IMG/VR virus record: IMGVR_UViG_3300026094_000030
Location: 1-28,543 of that record
Reading direction: 5' to 3' (one strand)
DNA: 28,543 bases
Source: a virus
The notes below the pieces were generated by a model that was given only the letters and a program-made list of their open reading frames with translations, made no database searches and had not been told where the DNA came from. How positions within the stretch are numbered: position 1 is the first letter of the stretch; every line of letters begins with the position of its first letter. Positions 16,191 through 23,027 of the stretch are shown in pieces. Position numbers and translations under genes: made by a program.

Positions 16191-17168
16191 TCACTCTCTG
16201 ATCAAATCAAGTGTAACACAGTGAAAGCATCCTCCTAGTGTACGTGCATGACGCATAGGCAACATAACGCAATCGATTCCGTATTTTTCTAGTTCTTTTC
16301 TTAGTGCATCCTGTCTCTCTTCAAGAACAACTAGATCTGGAGAAAGAGAGAACAGATTCATACTCACCCACTTGCTCGCGTTGTTATATCCTGGATAGTG
16401 ACCGATATCGGTAGGTTCAGGGCACCAGATCGCATCCCAAGATTGTAGAGGTTTTGGAAGTTGATCTTTCGACTTGATTCTATCTGGGTTGAGAAGCATT
16501 AGGCCTTCTCTAAGAAGCGCAATTGTGCTATCCAAATGCATATAACTGTACACTCCCTCGATCGTCCATACCTTTTTATCTATACCAATCAACTCTTGGA
16601 GATACTCGGCACCCCTCCTATTGCCAGAGTTACTTACAAGATAAAATAGATCATCGTTTGCCCTAAGGATATTTGCAGCGTCAAAGCAAGGCTCGATTTC
16701 ATTAAGAGCAAGCGTATCAGGATCGGCGATACATGCCTCATTATACAACTCATCGGATAACTTAGGATATGACTTGATATATGTTGTATCGAGATTATTA
16801 AAATGGTGCTCGATGTACTGCTCCTCTCCGCGCCTAGATCTTAAGGGCTGTGGTGTCGAAAGTATGATATCATTATACACCAGCACTCCATCGCGAGGAC
16901 AGTAATTATAGTACCCTGGGTTTACTCCTTCTTTTGGCCTTAGAACTTCTATACCCTGTTGGATTAAAAAATTACTAAAGACCTCTAAGTCAAAGTTAGC
17001 CTCATCAATTACCTTATCAGGGTACTTTCCAGACTTTATTGTTGCAGCGTCTTCTACATCTGCGTAATTTACGGTTCTAAGGCTTTTATCAACACGAGGA
17101 ACTTTTGCATTTGTTGCATCGCCAACGATTACTGATTTTAAAGAATCCCACTCATTAATTGATAACAT
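16191..17168 (-). CDS. Glycine amidinotransferase-like enzyme
   Basis: The 325-aa product resembles L-arginine:glycine amidinotransferase. It has NYCPRDG (88-94), EPCFDAANILR with Asp163, YMHLDSTI with His211, LLNPDR, SKWVSMN, and the final LGGCFHCVTLDLIR with the presumed catalytic Cys317. Asp, His and Cys are the amidinotransferase triad, all in order. The enzyme moves an amidino group from arginine to an amine. It is somewhat shorter than the animal enzyme but spans the whole core. The gene starts three bases after the upstream glycosyltransferase stop codon. The acceptor could be glycine or an amino sugar. Some marine phages carry relatives, from my general knowledge, and the role is unknown. 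Confidence 0.9.
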   Translation of the reverse strand: MLSINEWDSLKSVIVGDATNAKVPRVDKSLRTVNYADVEDAATIKSGKYPDKVIDEANFDLEVFSNFLIQQGIEVLRPKEGVNPGYYNYCPRDGVLVYNDIILSTPQPLRSRRGEEQYIEHHFNNLDTTYIKSYPKLSDELYNEACIADPDTLALNEIEPCFDAANILRANDDLFYLVSNSGNRRGAEYLQELIGIDKKVWTIEGVYSYMHLDSTIALLREGLMLLNPDRIKSKDQLPKPLQSWDAIWCPEPTDIGHYPGYNNASKWVSMNLFSLSPDLVVLEERQDALRKELEKYGIDCVMLPMRHARTLGGCFHCVTLDLIRE

Positions 17169-17171
17169 AAT

Positions 17172-18023
17172 TTATACTATCTGTGACGGGTTAACTTGTA
17201 GAGTCATTAAATGATCATATGGCTTATCATGTATAAAAAAATCATCGAGTGTAAAAAGGTCTCGTTCGTTTCTCCACCATTGATGACATGTTTTTTGTAT
17301 GGGTTCAAATGCATCTTTTGAAGAATTACCGCCGTCATCTATACACAGGGAAGCTTCTGTAGTAAATAAAGGCAAAGTATATATACAGTTTAATGAACCC
17401 AATGTTACATCAACATTATAATAATCAATCAAAGGTATTCCGTATATATTTAACAACCTTTTTTTATAATAAATTATTTGCCCTCTTTTGTTAAGATACA
17501 TATTTACTATTTTTTTAACCATAGATCTTTTAAATAACATGGCCCCAAATGTGAAATCTTTGTTAGGGTGTAAGAAAAATCTTATCATACGGTCCGAATC
17601 ATTATTGAGTTTAACTGCCTCCCAATCTGCTGGAAGATTATCCATAAAATACTTCCAATCGAAGTGCCAATAGTCTATAAGACTCAGATCATAGTCGTCT
17701 TCCATTATTAATAAATATTTTTCATCTGTATTATTAAGCCACCTTTTCATAAATTCAATATGATTAAGAAAATTCGCAGCATACATAAAACATCTATCTG
17801 GATTTATGTAGTGGCTTAGCTGGTCGTATTCCTCAAGTTTTCCTGCCCATTCATAAAAATTCTTTTCCGTGTAACAACTCTGTGATATTCTTTCAAATGT
17901 TATACGATATTTTTTAAACTGGCACTCCATAAAATCTCTTCGAACGTGATCACTATCAAGATTAAAGTAATATACCTTTGGCATACCTCTAGTCTTTAGT
18001 TTGTTTTTCATTTTATTCAGCAT
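17172..18023 (-). CDS. GT25-like glycosyltransferase, copy 2
   Basis: The 283-aa product looks like a family 25 (LPS-type) glycosyltransferase. It has the opening VYYFNLDSDHVRRDFMECQF (17-36), a positional RISQS motif near residue 45, and IMEDDYDLSL (107-116) supplying the acidic metal-binding motif, followed by DYWHFDW. The upstream gene is a clear paralog with the same motifs. Both share a 55-bp identical DNA stretch covering the EDDYD motif. No signal peptide or membrane segment is seen, so it acts in the cytosol. It lies ten bases after copy 1 and three before the amidinotransferase. Donor and acceptor are unknown. Confidence 0.82.
   Translation of the reverse strand: MLNKMKNKLKTRGMPKVYYFNLDSDHVRRDFMECQFKKYRITFERISQSCYTEKNFYEWAGKLEEYDQLSHYINPDRCFMYAANFLNHIEFMKRWLNNTDEKYLLIMEDDYDLSLIDYWHFDWKYFMDNLPADWEAVKLNNDSDRMIRFFLHPNKDFTFGAMLFKRSMVKKIVNMYLNKRGQIIYYKKRLLNIYGIPLIDYYNVDVTLGSLNCIYTLPLFTTEASLCIDDGGNSSKDAFEPIQKTCHQWWRNERDLFTLDDFFIHDKPYDHLMTLQVNPSQIV
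17653..17707. repeat. 55-bp exact direct repeat, copy 1
   Basis: Identical to 18518-18572 and flanked by divergent sequence. It lies inside the second GT25-like gene and codes for the segment around MEDDYDLSLIDYWHFDW. Confidence 0.9.
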
Positions 18024-18033
18024 AATTTTTAGA

Positions 18034-18876
18034 TTAAAATGAAAGCGCCCTTGATTCGTAGTTATAAAGGTACTCCGTCATATCAGTATCATTTGATTTA
18101 TTCATAGTAAAAAAATCATTTAGGGAAAAAACATCTCTTTTATTCTTCCACCAGTAATGATATATGTATCTATTTGTTTGGTGTCTTTTATATATGTGGT
18201 ATGCATTATCTTGCTGAAAGAAAGCTGTGTTCGTAGTAATTAAAGGAAGAGTGTAGTTTTTACCTACATGGTTTATGGACATGTCGACAGAGAGCGTATT
18301 ATCTTCGATACCGTAACACGGAAATCCTAAGGACATTATTTTATCACCACAAAAATATAAGTCTAATATTTTTGCTACGTGTTTTCTATTGATCAGAGTA
18401 GGTCCAAAGTTAAATGATTGATAGTCTTTGTGACTAAGGAAAAACTGCACACGCTCAAAGTGTTCGTAACCCAATTGAACAGTATCCCAGTCAAATGGTA
18501 ATCTTGACATTAAGTAATTCCAATCGAAGTGCCAATAGTCTATAAGACTCAGATCATAGTCGTCTTCCATTAAAATTATATAGTCTTCATTTGATCTCTT
18601 GTACCATTCCTTAAGAAAAACCATATGACTTACAAAGTTTGCCAACACACGAGGCGACATACCTTGATCGTTTTCAATAACTAAAGATCTATCTTGTAAA
18701 TAATCAGTCCATTCATTAACTTTACTGGCATTAAATCTATTACCTGAAATACGTGTGTAATCTATTCCATAATATTTAAATTGCTCCTCCATATATTTTC
18801 GGCGCTCAACTTCCTCGTCCATATTAAAGTAGTAAACATGAGGGAAGCCAGATAACTTATTATTAAGATCCATCAT
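18034..18876 (-). CDS. GT25-like glycosyltransferase, copy 1
   Basis: The 280-aa product has the same plan as the next gene: VYYFNMDEEVERRKYMEEQF (14-33), YTRISGNRF (40-48) and ILMEDDYDLSL (101-111), with the acidic metal-binding cluster at 104-108, then DYWHFDW. This fits GT25 (LgtB/LOB1-type) transferases that extend surface sugars. Overall identity to copy 2 looks moderate except around the EDDYD block, which is DNA-identical for 55 bp. The ATG overlaps the aminotransferase end by 14 bases. A second Met follows at codon 2. The C-terminal half (from about 170) differs more and may set acceptor choice. Confidence 0.83.
   Translation of the reverse strand: MMDLNNKLSGFPHVYYFNMDEEVERRKYMEEQFKYYGIDYTRISGNRFNASKVNEWTDYLQDRSLVIENDQGMSPRVLANFVSHMVFLKEWYKRSNEDYIILMEDDYDLSLIDYWHFDWNYLMSRLPFDWDTVQLGYEHFERVQFFLSHKDYQSFNFGPTLINRKHVAKILDLYFCGDKIMSLGFPCYGIEDNTLSVDMSINHVGKNYTLPLITTNTAFFQQDNAYHIYKRHQTNRYIYHYWWKNKRDVFSLNDFFTMNKSNDTDMTEYLYNYESRALSF
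18518..18572. repeat. 55-bp exact direct repeat, copy 2
   Basis: Identical to 17653-17707, 865 bases away, inside the first GT25-like gene. The mismatches begin immediately on both sides. Confidence 0.9.
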
Positions 18877-19465
18877 TAAAAACCTTCATTCTTGAAAGAT
18901 CTGGATAATCTGAATACGACCAGTCTTTTGGATCGCAATCCTTTACTTGATAGAATCTTTTTATACCAAGCTCTGCTGATTCTGGAGTCATATAATAATG
19001 ATACCCTATATGCGATACGTTTTGTTCGACCCATGGGGTATTAAGATCTCGACCATCATAACTCATTGTTTTTAACTTTAGGTAATCATCTCGGCTATCG
19101 GTAAGAATCATTCCACCGCGACCGATTGGCAGGTGTTTCTTAAACTGAAAGCTCAGACACATAAGAGAGCCTGGAATATATGAGTTTCTTTTCCATAGAA
19201 CTGCTGCATCAACAACTCGAGTGTCAGAAAGAAAATAATATGAATCCCAGTCTTCTGTATTCCAGTTCCAATCTATTCCTAGTTTCATCAATGTCATTGG
19301 AATAGAAAGATATGTACGTTTTGGGCAAGTTGTCTTACGTACTAAATCGTATCGTAGGGAGAGCTCTATTGCATGAGTGCAAGAATCTGAGGCAATACCG
19401 TATCTTGCACCAAAGTAATTTGCAACTAATGTCTCAAACTGTGTTACGGTGTCAAAAGAAGCCAT
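18863..19465 (-). CDS. Shortened DegT/DnrJ/EryC1/StrS-type aminotransferase
   Basis: The 200-aa product matches only the large PLP-binding domain of the DegT sugar aminotransferases, whose full length is usually about 360-400 aa. Visible are ASDSCTHAIELSL (25-37), VVDAAVLW with the PLP-contact Asp86, SFQFKKHLPIGRGGMILTD (105-123) with the presumed Schiff-base Lys110, and GYHYYMTPESAELGIKR. The C-terminal small domain is missing, and the gene ends in an overlap with the GT25 start, so this is not a frameshift. I chose the ATG at 19465, because the open frame back to 19507 overlaps the upstream stop codon. Activity is uncertain. Confidence 0.75.
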   Translation of the reverse strand: MASFDTVTQFETLVANYFGARYGIASDSCTHAIELSLRYDLVRKTTCPKRTYLSIPMTLMKLGIDWNWNTEDWDSYYFLSDTRVVDAAVLWKRNSYIPGSLMCLSFQFKKHLPIGRGGMILTDSRDDYLKLKTMSYDGRDLNTPWVEQNVSHIGYHYYMTPESAELGIKRFYQVKDCDPKDWSYSDYPDLSRMKVFNDGS

Positions 19466-19481
19466 TATAATTATATGAATC

Positions 19482-20081
19482 TTATGCCACAGTAATACTA
19501 AACTCAACCGTTCTTAGTTCATCATCTTCACTATAGTCATCCATCTTATGTTCGATATGCGAGGGCAGAATCACCAAATCACCGGTCTTTACTTGTTTAA
19601 TACAGTATTCGCGAAGAGGGCTGTCGCCGTTGTGATGAAATGTTTTCTTAGGAGAGGCAGGATTTTTAATAATCAAGTTACCAGCAGGTCCGTTGGCTCT
19701 AAGAAATAAATATCCTATAAAGTGTTGCGAATCGTCGGATACAAAGTTTTTCTTAGGATTTGAACCATACGCATAGATCGAAGAATCCATTAGATGGACC
19801 TGGTGTCTCTGTGTATCGGCACGTACACCTATAGCGTACTGAAGGATAGTATCTTTCAGTCTATTTGAAACTGCGTCAAAGATCTCATTGTTAAAAAGAA
19901 TATCTTTATTAATAGGAGAGCTTGACCAAGTATCGTCAGAAGTTCCAAGCCTACCCCAACAATCAGAATTAAGTTCAATAAGACGGTCGACTTCTTTATT
20001 CAAGATGTCAACATAGTTCTCGCGATCGTTTTCAAAGTATGAAGAATGAAAGATTGGAATATTTAAAGAATTGTCGATCAT
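19482..20081 (-). CDS. 2OG-Fe(II) oxygenase-like protein
   Basis: The 199-aa product resembles phage 2-oxoglutarate/iron oxygenases of the prolyl-hydroxylase-like type. The C-terminal half has a core-barrel pattern HFIGYLFLRANGPAGNLII (120-138), then GDLVILPSHIEHKM with the likely distal iron His178, and DDELRTVEFSI with the 2OG-binding-type Arg190. The proximal HxD/HxH iron motif is not clear. The aligned area reads VSDDSQ, so the metal site may be altered. GAGGT lies six bases before the start. It sits between the uncharacterised paralogs and the aminotransferase. Tentative role: hydroxylation of a sugar or protein in the island pathway. Confidence 0.6.
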   Translation of the reverse strand: MIDNSLNIPIFHSSYFENDRENYVDILNKEVDRLIELNSDCWGRLGTSDDTWSSSPINKDILFNNEIFDAVSNRLKDTILQYAIGVRADTQRHQVHLMDSSIYAYGSNPKKNFVSDDSQHFIGYLFLRANGPAGNLIIKNPASPKKTFHHNGDSPLREYCIKQVKTGDLVILPSHIEHKMDDYSEDDELRTVEFSITVA

Positions 20082-20133
20082 GATTTACCTCAAAACTGTA
20101 TTATCTATTACAGGTACTTGGTTAATAATTTTC

Positions 20134-20862
20134 TTACATGTGTTTTTTTCGTGTATAATAAGAACTATTAATTGAAAAATTGACGGCCGAACATGAACTC
20201 ACTTTATCAAACCACTCTGGATCATAGTGGCATTTGATGTCGACCTTTTTATCTGTCATAGGAGTCATATTTATCATAGGAACCCCCGCCTCAAGATACA
20301 GTACATCGCGCACGTCTGAGTTCATAAAGGTGTGAATATTTGTACTCGTTCCACCTCTAAAGTTACGAAAGGCTGTAGGTAACATAAGCCTGTTTAATAA
20401 ATCTGGATTATTCCACATTGCAGGTGACCAGTTCCATAGTAGGTCTCTCTTTTTGGTTGAGTACCCGTACCATGGGCTATGAAACTTAAAATGAATAAGA
20501 GAATTGGAGGTTAAGAACTTTCCTCCTTGGCTTGGATCATGGGATGAGATACCAGACCCATCTGCGCACACAGTCGAGTATCCATGTTCGTTTACTCGAT
20601 CATCTACAATAATCTCACAGCTCGTCCATAGAGGCATAGTATAGCTGTACCGAAAAACATCCATGAACCCTGGACATCGCTTAAGTGTATTACGTCGATT
20701 TGCTTTTGTCTTAAAAATATTGTTTTCGTATTCTTGTGGTATATCCTTCCACCACTGAGGAATGAACTTATTTGACTTATCTATAGGAAAGTATTCATAC
20801 GCTTTATAGTCATATGTTATAAAATCTACGGTAAGTTTTTTTGATCTTGAAAATATTAACAT
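20134..20862 (-). CDS. Uncharacterised protein, paralog A (242 aa)
   Basis: I do not recognise a function. The protein has KFIPQWWKDIPQEYE (32-46), TLKRCPGFMDVFRYSYTMPLW (a Cys/Pro-rich block around 59-80) and LEAGVPMINMTPM near residue 195. The next gene upstream has the same three blocks (CIPEYYKKL, RCVPFMEAITAGYTIPLW, LEKGTPLVQVFPF), so they are paralogs. Trp/Tyr/Pro are enriched and the fold looks like a jelly-roll or small-ligand-binding beta domain, which is only a guess. A sigma70-like promoter ends just nine bases before the ATG, so the message may be nearly leaderless. The 199-aa oxygenase-like gene follows. A role in the glycan island is inferred from context. Confidence 0.72.
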   Translation of the reverse strand: MLIFSRSKKLTVDFITYDYKAYEYFPIDKSNKFIPQWWKDIPQEYENNIFKTKANRRNTLKRCPGFMDVFRYSYTMPLWTSCEIIVDDRVNEHGYSTVCADGSGISSHDPSQGGKFLTSNSLIHFKFHSPWYGYSTKKRDLLWNWSPAMWNNPDLLNRLMLPTAFRNFRGGTSTNIHTFMNSDVRDVLYLEAGVPMINMTPMTDKKVDIKCHYDPEWFDKVSSCSAVNFSINSSYYTRKKHM

Positions 20863-20871
20863 ACTAAAGCC

Positions 20872-20900
20872 ATTATATCAGGTTGAGCAACAATTGTAAA
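20872..20900 (-). promoter_or_regulatory. Sigma70-like promoter before the island gene at 20862
   Basis: On the minus strand TTTACA (20900-20895), a 17-base spacer and TATAAT (20877-20872). The ATG at 20862 follows only nine bases after the -10 box, so RNA start and translation start almost coincide. Confidence 0.72.
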
Positions 20901-20924
20901 CAGTAGCAGGAGAGGTATGTATAA

Positions 20925-21608
20925 TTATTTCTTGCGCTTATGCCAAAAATATTTTCGATATCCGTGTTTTAGAACAGTCCCAAGTATATTTCCTGTTTTT
21001 CTTTCTCGTGTATGATCAATTTTTTTGATCTGATACTTATTAAAGTCATACCTCACAAAAGGAAATACCTGCACAAGAGGTGTACCCTTTTCTAGAAAGA
21101 ACTCGCCATCTCCGCCGGTCCAAATAAAGGGAAAGTTAATCTGAGTATAGTATGTATCAGTGTCGACTATACCATCAACAAGCTTAAATCGCGTCTCAAA
21201 GTGGTTCATCGGTGTTGTAAAAAGACACGAGACACCCGGTGGTGTCTCTATGATCCAAGGATTGATAAACTTTAAAAGATCCTTGCCATACGACAAATGA
21301 CTCGCCGGATGGTCGTCGAGTTGATGATACGGGTGCTGGCCTAAACCTTCGGTCATAGGGAAGTTATCTGGGAAAGTAAGCTCAATTTCTCCATTTTCAG
21401 CAACAACAAAGAGATCGGACCACAACGGAATTGTGTAACCTGCAGTAATTGCTTCCATAAAAGGGACACAGCGCTTAGCTGTGCCGCTCCGTGGATCGCT
21501 GCTCGATTCAACGTTCAGTTTTTTATAATACTCAGGTATGCACTTCCCAGACTTTACTGGTTTAGGAAACGCGCCCATAAACGATTCATCGATATAGAAT
21601 GTAATCAT
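20925..21608 (-). CDS. Uncharacterised protein, paralog B (227 aa)
   Basis: The 227-aa product shares with the 242-aa neighbour the motifs CIPEYYKKL (23-31), a KRCVPFMEAITAGYTIPLW block (45-63) and LEKGTPLVQVFPFVRYD (~172-188). It ends in a strongly basic HKRKK tail. I remember this type as uncharacterised proteins of marine T4-like phages, but cannot name a family with confidence. It lies 15 bases after the tail-assembly-chaperone-like gene and may be read through from the fibre block. Paralog A has its own promoter. No catalytic triad or membrane segment was found. Confidence 0.72.
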   Translation of the reverse strand: MITFYIDESFMGAFPKPVKSGKCIPEYYKKLNVESSSDPRSGTAKRCVPFMEAITAGYTIPLWSDLFVVAENGEIELTFPDNFPMTEGLGQHPYHQLDDHPASHLSYGKDLLKFINPWIIETPPGVSCLFTTPMNHFETRFKLVDGIVDTDTYYTQINFPFIWTGGDGEFFLEKGTPLVQVFPFVRYDFNKYQIKKIDHTRERKTGNILGTVLKHGYRKYFWHKRKK

Positions 21609-21623
21609 AATATAGACTAAGAT

Positions 21624-22091
21624 CTATGGAGTTGTCGTTGGTTCTTCGGGCCAAACAACATTGCCCGGGAATCCGTCTTGTTCCGTAATATCGCGAAGTG
21701 CTTGACGATAGTCTGCCCACTCTTGCGGAACAGGATCACCTATATCAAGATATTTAATAACAATCCAGTCGGTTGATGTAAGGAGAACATCTCTATCAGA
21801 TCGATCCTTCTCTTCTTCAGAAGGCTCATTATCTAGAGCTTCTTGTACTGCCTCTTCATCTCGACGATCAATCTCGGTCTGACGATCGTTCATAACCGCA
21901 TCAAACTGAGAGAAGTCGGTGATCTCTTCGTTATGATCGTTGTACTCAACTTCACCGTGGTCTCCGTACCACTGAACGGCATGAATCGACGAGTCAAGAT
22001 TTGTCGTAGGAACTTTCTCTACATTTTCTCCGTTAAGATTTACATCAACGGTTCCGTCATCGTTATTAATAATGGTGATTCTATCACTCAT
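21624..22091 (-). CDS. Tail assembly chaperone-like protein (Phage_tail_APC type)
   Basis: The 155-aa product has an N-terminal acidic, DNA-loop-like half and a C-terminal domain with the pattern RDVLLTSTDWIVIKYLDIGD, then VPQEWADYRQALRDITEQDG and FPGNVVWPEEP. That LLxxTDW...WxxYRQALRDI pattern is typical of the short phage tail-assembly chaperone family that often accompanies tail-fibre genes. It overlaps the previous stop codon by eight bases. It probably helps fold or attach fibre proteins in the host cytosol. The assignment rests on the C-terminal pattern, and the N-terminal half is not recognised. Confidence 0.82.
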   Translation of the reverse strand: MSDRITIINNDDGTVDVNLNGENVEKVPTTNLDSSIHAVQWYGDHGEVEYNDHNEEITDFSQFDAVMNDRQTEIDRRDEEAVQEALDNEPSEEEKDRSDRDVLLTSTDWIVIKYLDIGDPVPQEWADYRQALRDITEQDGFPGNVVWPEEPTTTP

Positions 22092-22422
22092 CTTCGTTGT
22101 CTCCGGTTTTTATGTCAAAGTATTTTTGAACGGGTTGATCGCTAGACTGAACCTGTGCCATTGCCCTCATAAGATTCTGTGAAGTATGGTTCGCATCTAC
22201 CATCTCGTTTCTAAACGACTCAACTGCCGCTCCGGTCTGACGACTCTGTTGTGAGTTCTCAATTAAGAGCATCGGCAGCCAAGCGATCGCACATCCGTAA
22301 TTATCAACTTCTTTGCCTGTATTCGGATCGGTACCACGTATCTGTGTATACCACGCGCACTCAAACTTTTGACACGGCTTAAACTTATTTAGAGGACAAT
22401 TGTCCTTGATCTCAATCGTCAT
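22084..22422 (-). CDS. Cys-containing small virion-region protein, conserved hypothetical (112 aa)
   Basis: The 112-aa product opens MTIEIKDNCPLNKFKPCQKF. It has four cysteines (9, 17, 22, 44), a short hydrophobic stretch (CAIAWLPMLLI, 44-54), then a long helical region (55-105). The Cys pattern could bind zinc or an Fe-S cluster, but no standard spacing is evident. I recall relatives in marine T4-like phages near fibre genes, not proven here. It starts eight bases after the collar-like gene and overlaps the next gene by eight bases, so it is co-translated in the tail-fibre block. Function unknown. Confidence 0.72.
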   Translation of the reverse strand: MTIEIKDNCPLNKFKPCQKFECAWYTQIRGTDPNTGKEVDNYGCAIAWLPMLLIENSQQSRQTGAAVESFRNEMVDANHTSQNLMRAMAQVQSSDQPVQKYFDIKTGDNEDE

Positions 22423-22430
22423 ATTATATA

Positions 22431-23027
22431 TCAGTCCTTCTGAGCGATAATAAAGTCTTGGTATTTTACATTAATGGATGCCGAAGCAGATGATAATGAT
22501 GCAGAGAGATCACCTCTACTTGGGTTGCCAGAAATTGATCCTGATAGGTTATGCGCCGCATTGTGACCGTGAGATCCAGATCCGCCGGTGGTGCCAGTAT
22601 TAAAACGGTTGCCGACTCCCCTTGGATCGTTGGATCTAAGCTGGTCTGATGCGGCTTGAGCATTTCCGCCTCTAGGGGCGTCATGACCATGTGATGGTAT
22701 TTGACTCGTGCTTAGTGTAGTAGATCCAATGTTCACATTACCAGAGATGCTTGTTGAAAGATTACCCGTTCCTGGATCGCCGCTCAGCGATACAGAACCA
22801 GAAACTGATGGTGATCCGAGAGCTGATGAGAAACCAGATGAACCGCCCGATCCAGGAGTACCACTTACGACTCGAAGAGCTGAGTCGTCGATCGATGTGT
22901 CCTTGGTCCAACCCGTCGGTGCACTTGAGTTATGAAAGAGAAGCCGGGTCCCGGACGGAAGAGGATTTGTTGCGATAACAGAGTTGTCCGGAAACTGAAC
23001 ACCCGTTGCTGTAAGTGATGTTGCCAT
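22431..23027 (-). CDS. Tail collar/fibre-tip-like protein with HGH motifs (198 aa)
   Basis: The 198-aa product starts with a short N-terminal adaptor (SLTATGVQFPDNSVI). It has the collar-like LPSGTRLLFHNSSAPTGWTK (23-42) and ALRVVSG (50-56). The remainder is Gly/Ser-rich beta structure with IPSHGHDAP (113-115 HGH) and GSHGHNAAHN (153-155), resembling iron-binding HxH motifs of T4 gp37/gp12-type fibres. It ends NVKYQDFIIAQKD, a common collar C-terminus. It is probably a trimeric receptor-binding or collar component. It follows one base after the S74 protein upstream. A late-promoter-like TATAAATA is inside that upstream gene. Confidence 0.85.
   Translation of the reverse strand: MATSLTATGVQFPDNSVIATNPLPSGTRLLFHNSSAPTGWTKDTSIDDSALRVVSGTPGSGGSSGFSSALGSPSVSGSVSLSGDPGTGNLSTSISGNVNIGSTTLSTSQIPSHGHDAPRGGNAQAASDQLRSNDPRGVGNRFNTGTTGGSGSHGHNAAHNLSGSISGNPSRGDLSASLSSASASINVKYQDFIIAQKD

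Noticed and set aside
22423-22428. TATAAT directly before the 112-aa gene as a sigma70 promoter
   Set aside because: It abuts the start codon and there is no -35 match at the right distance.
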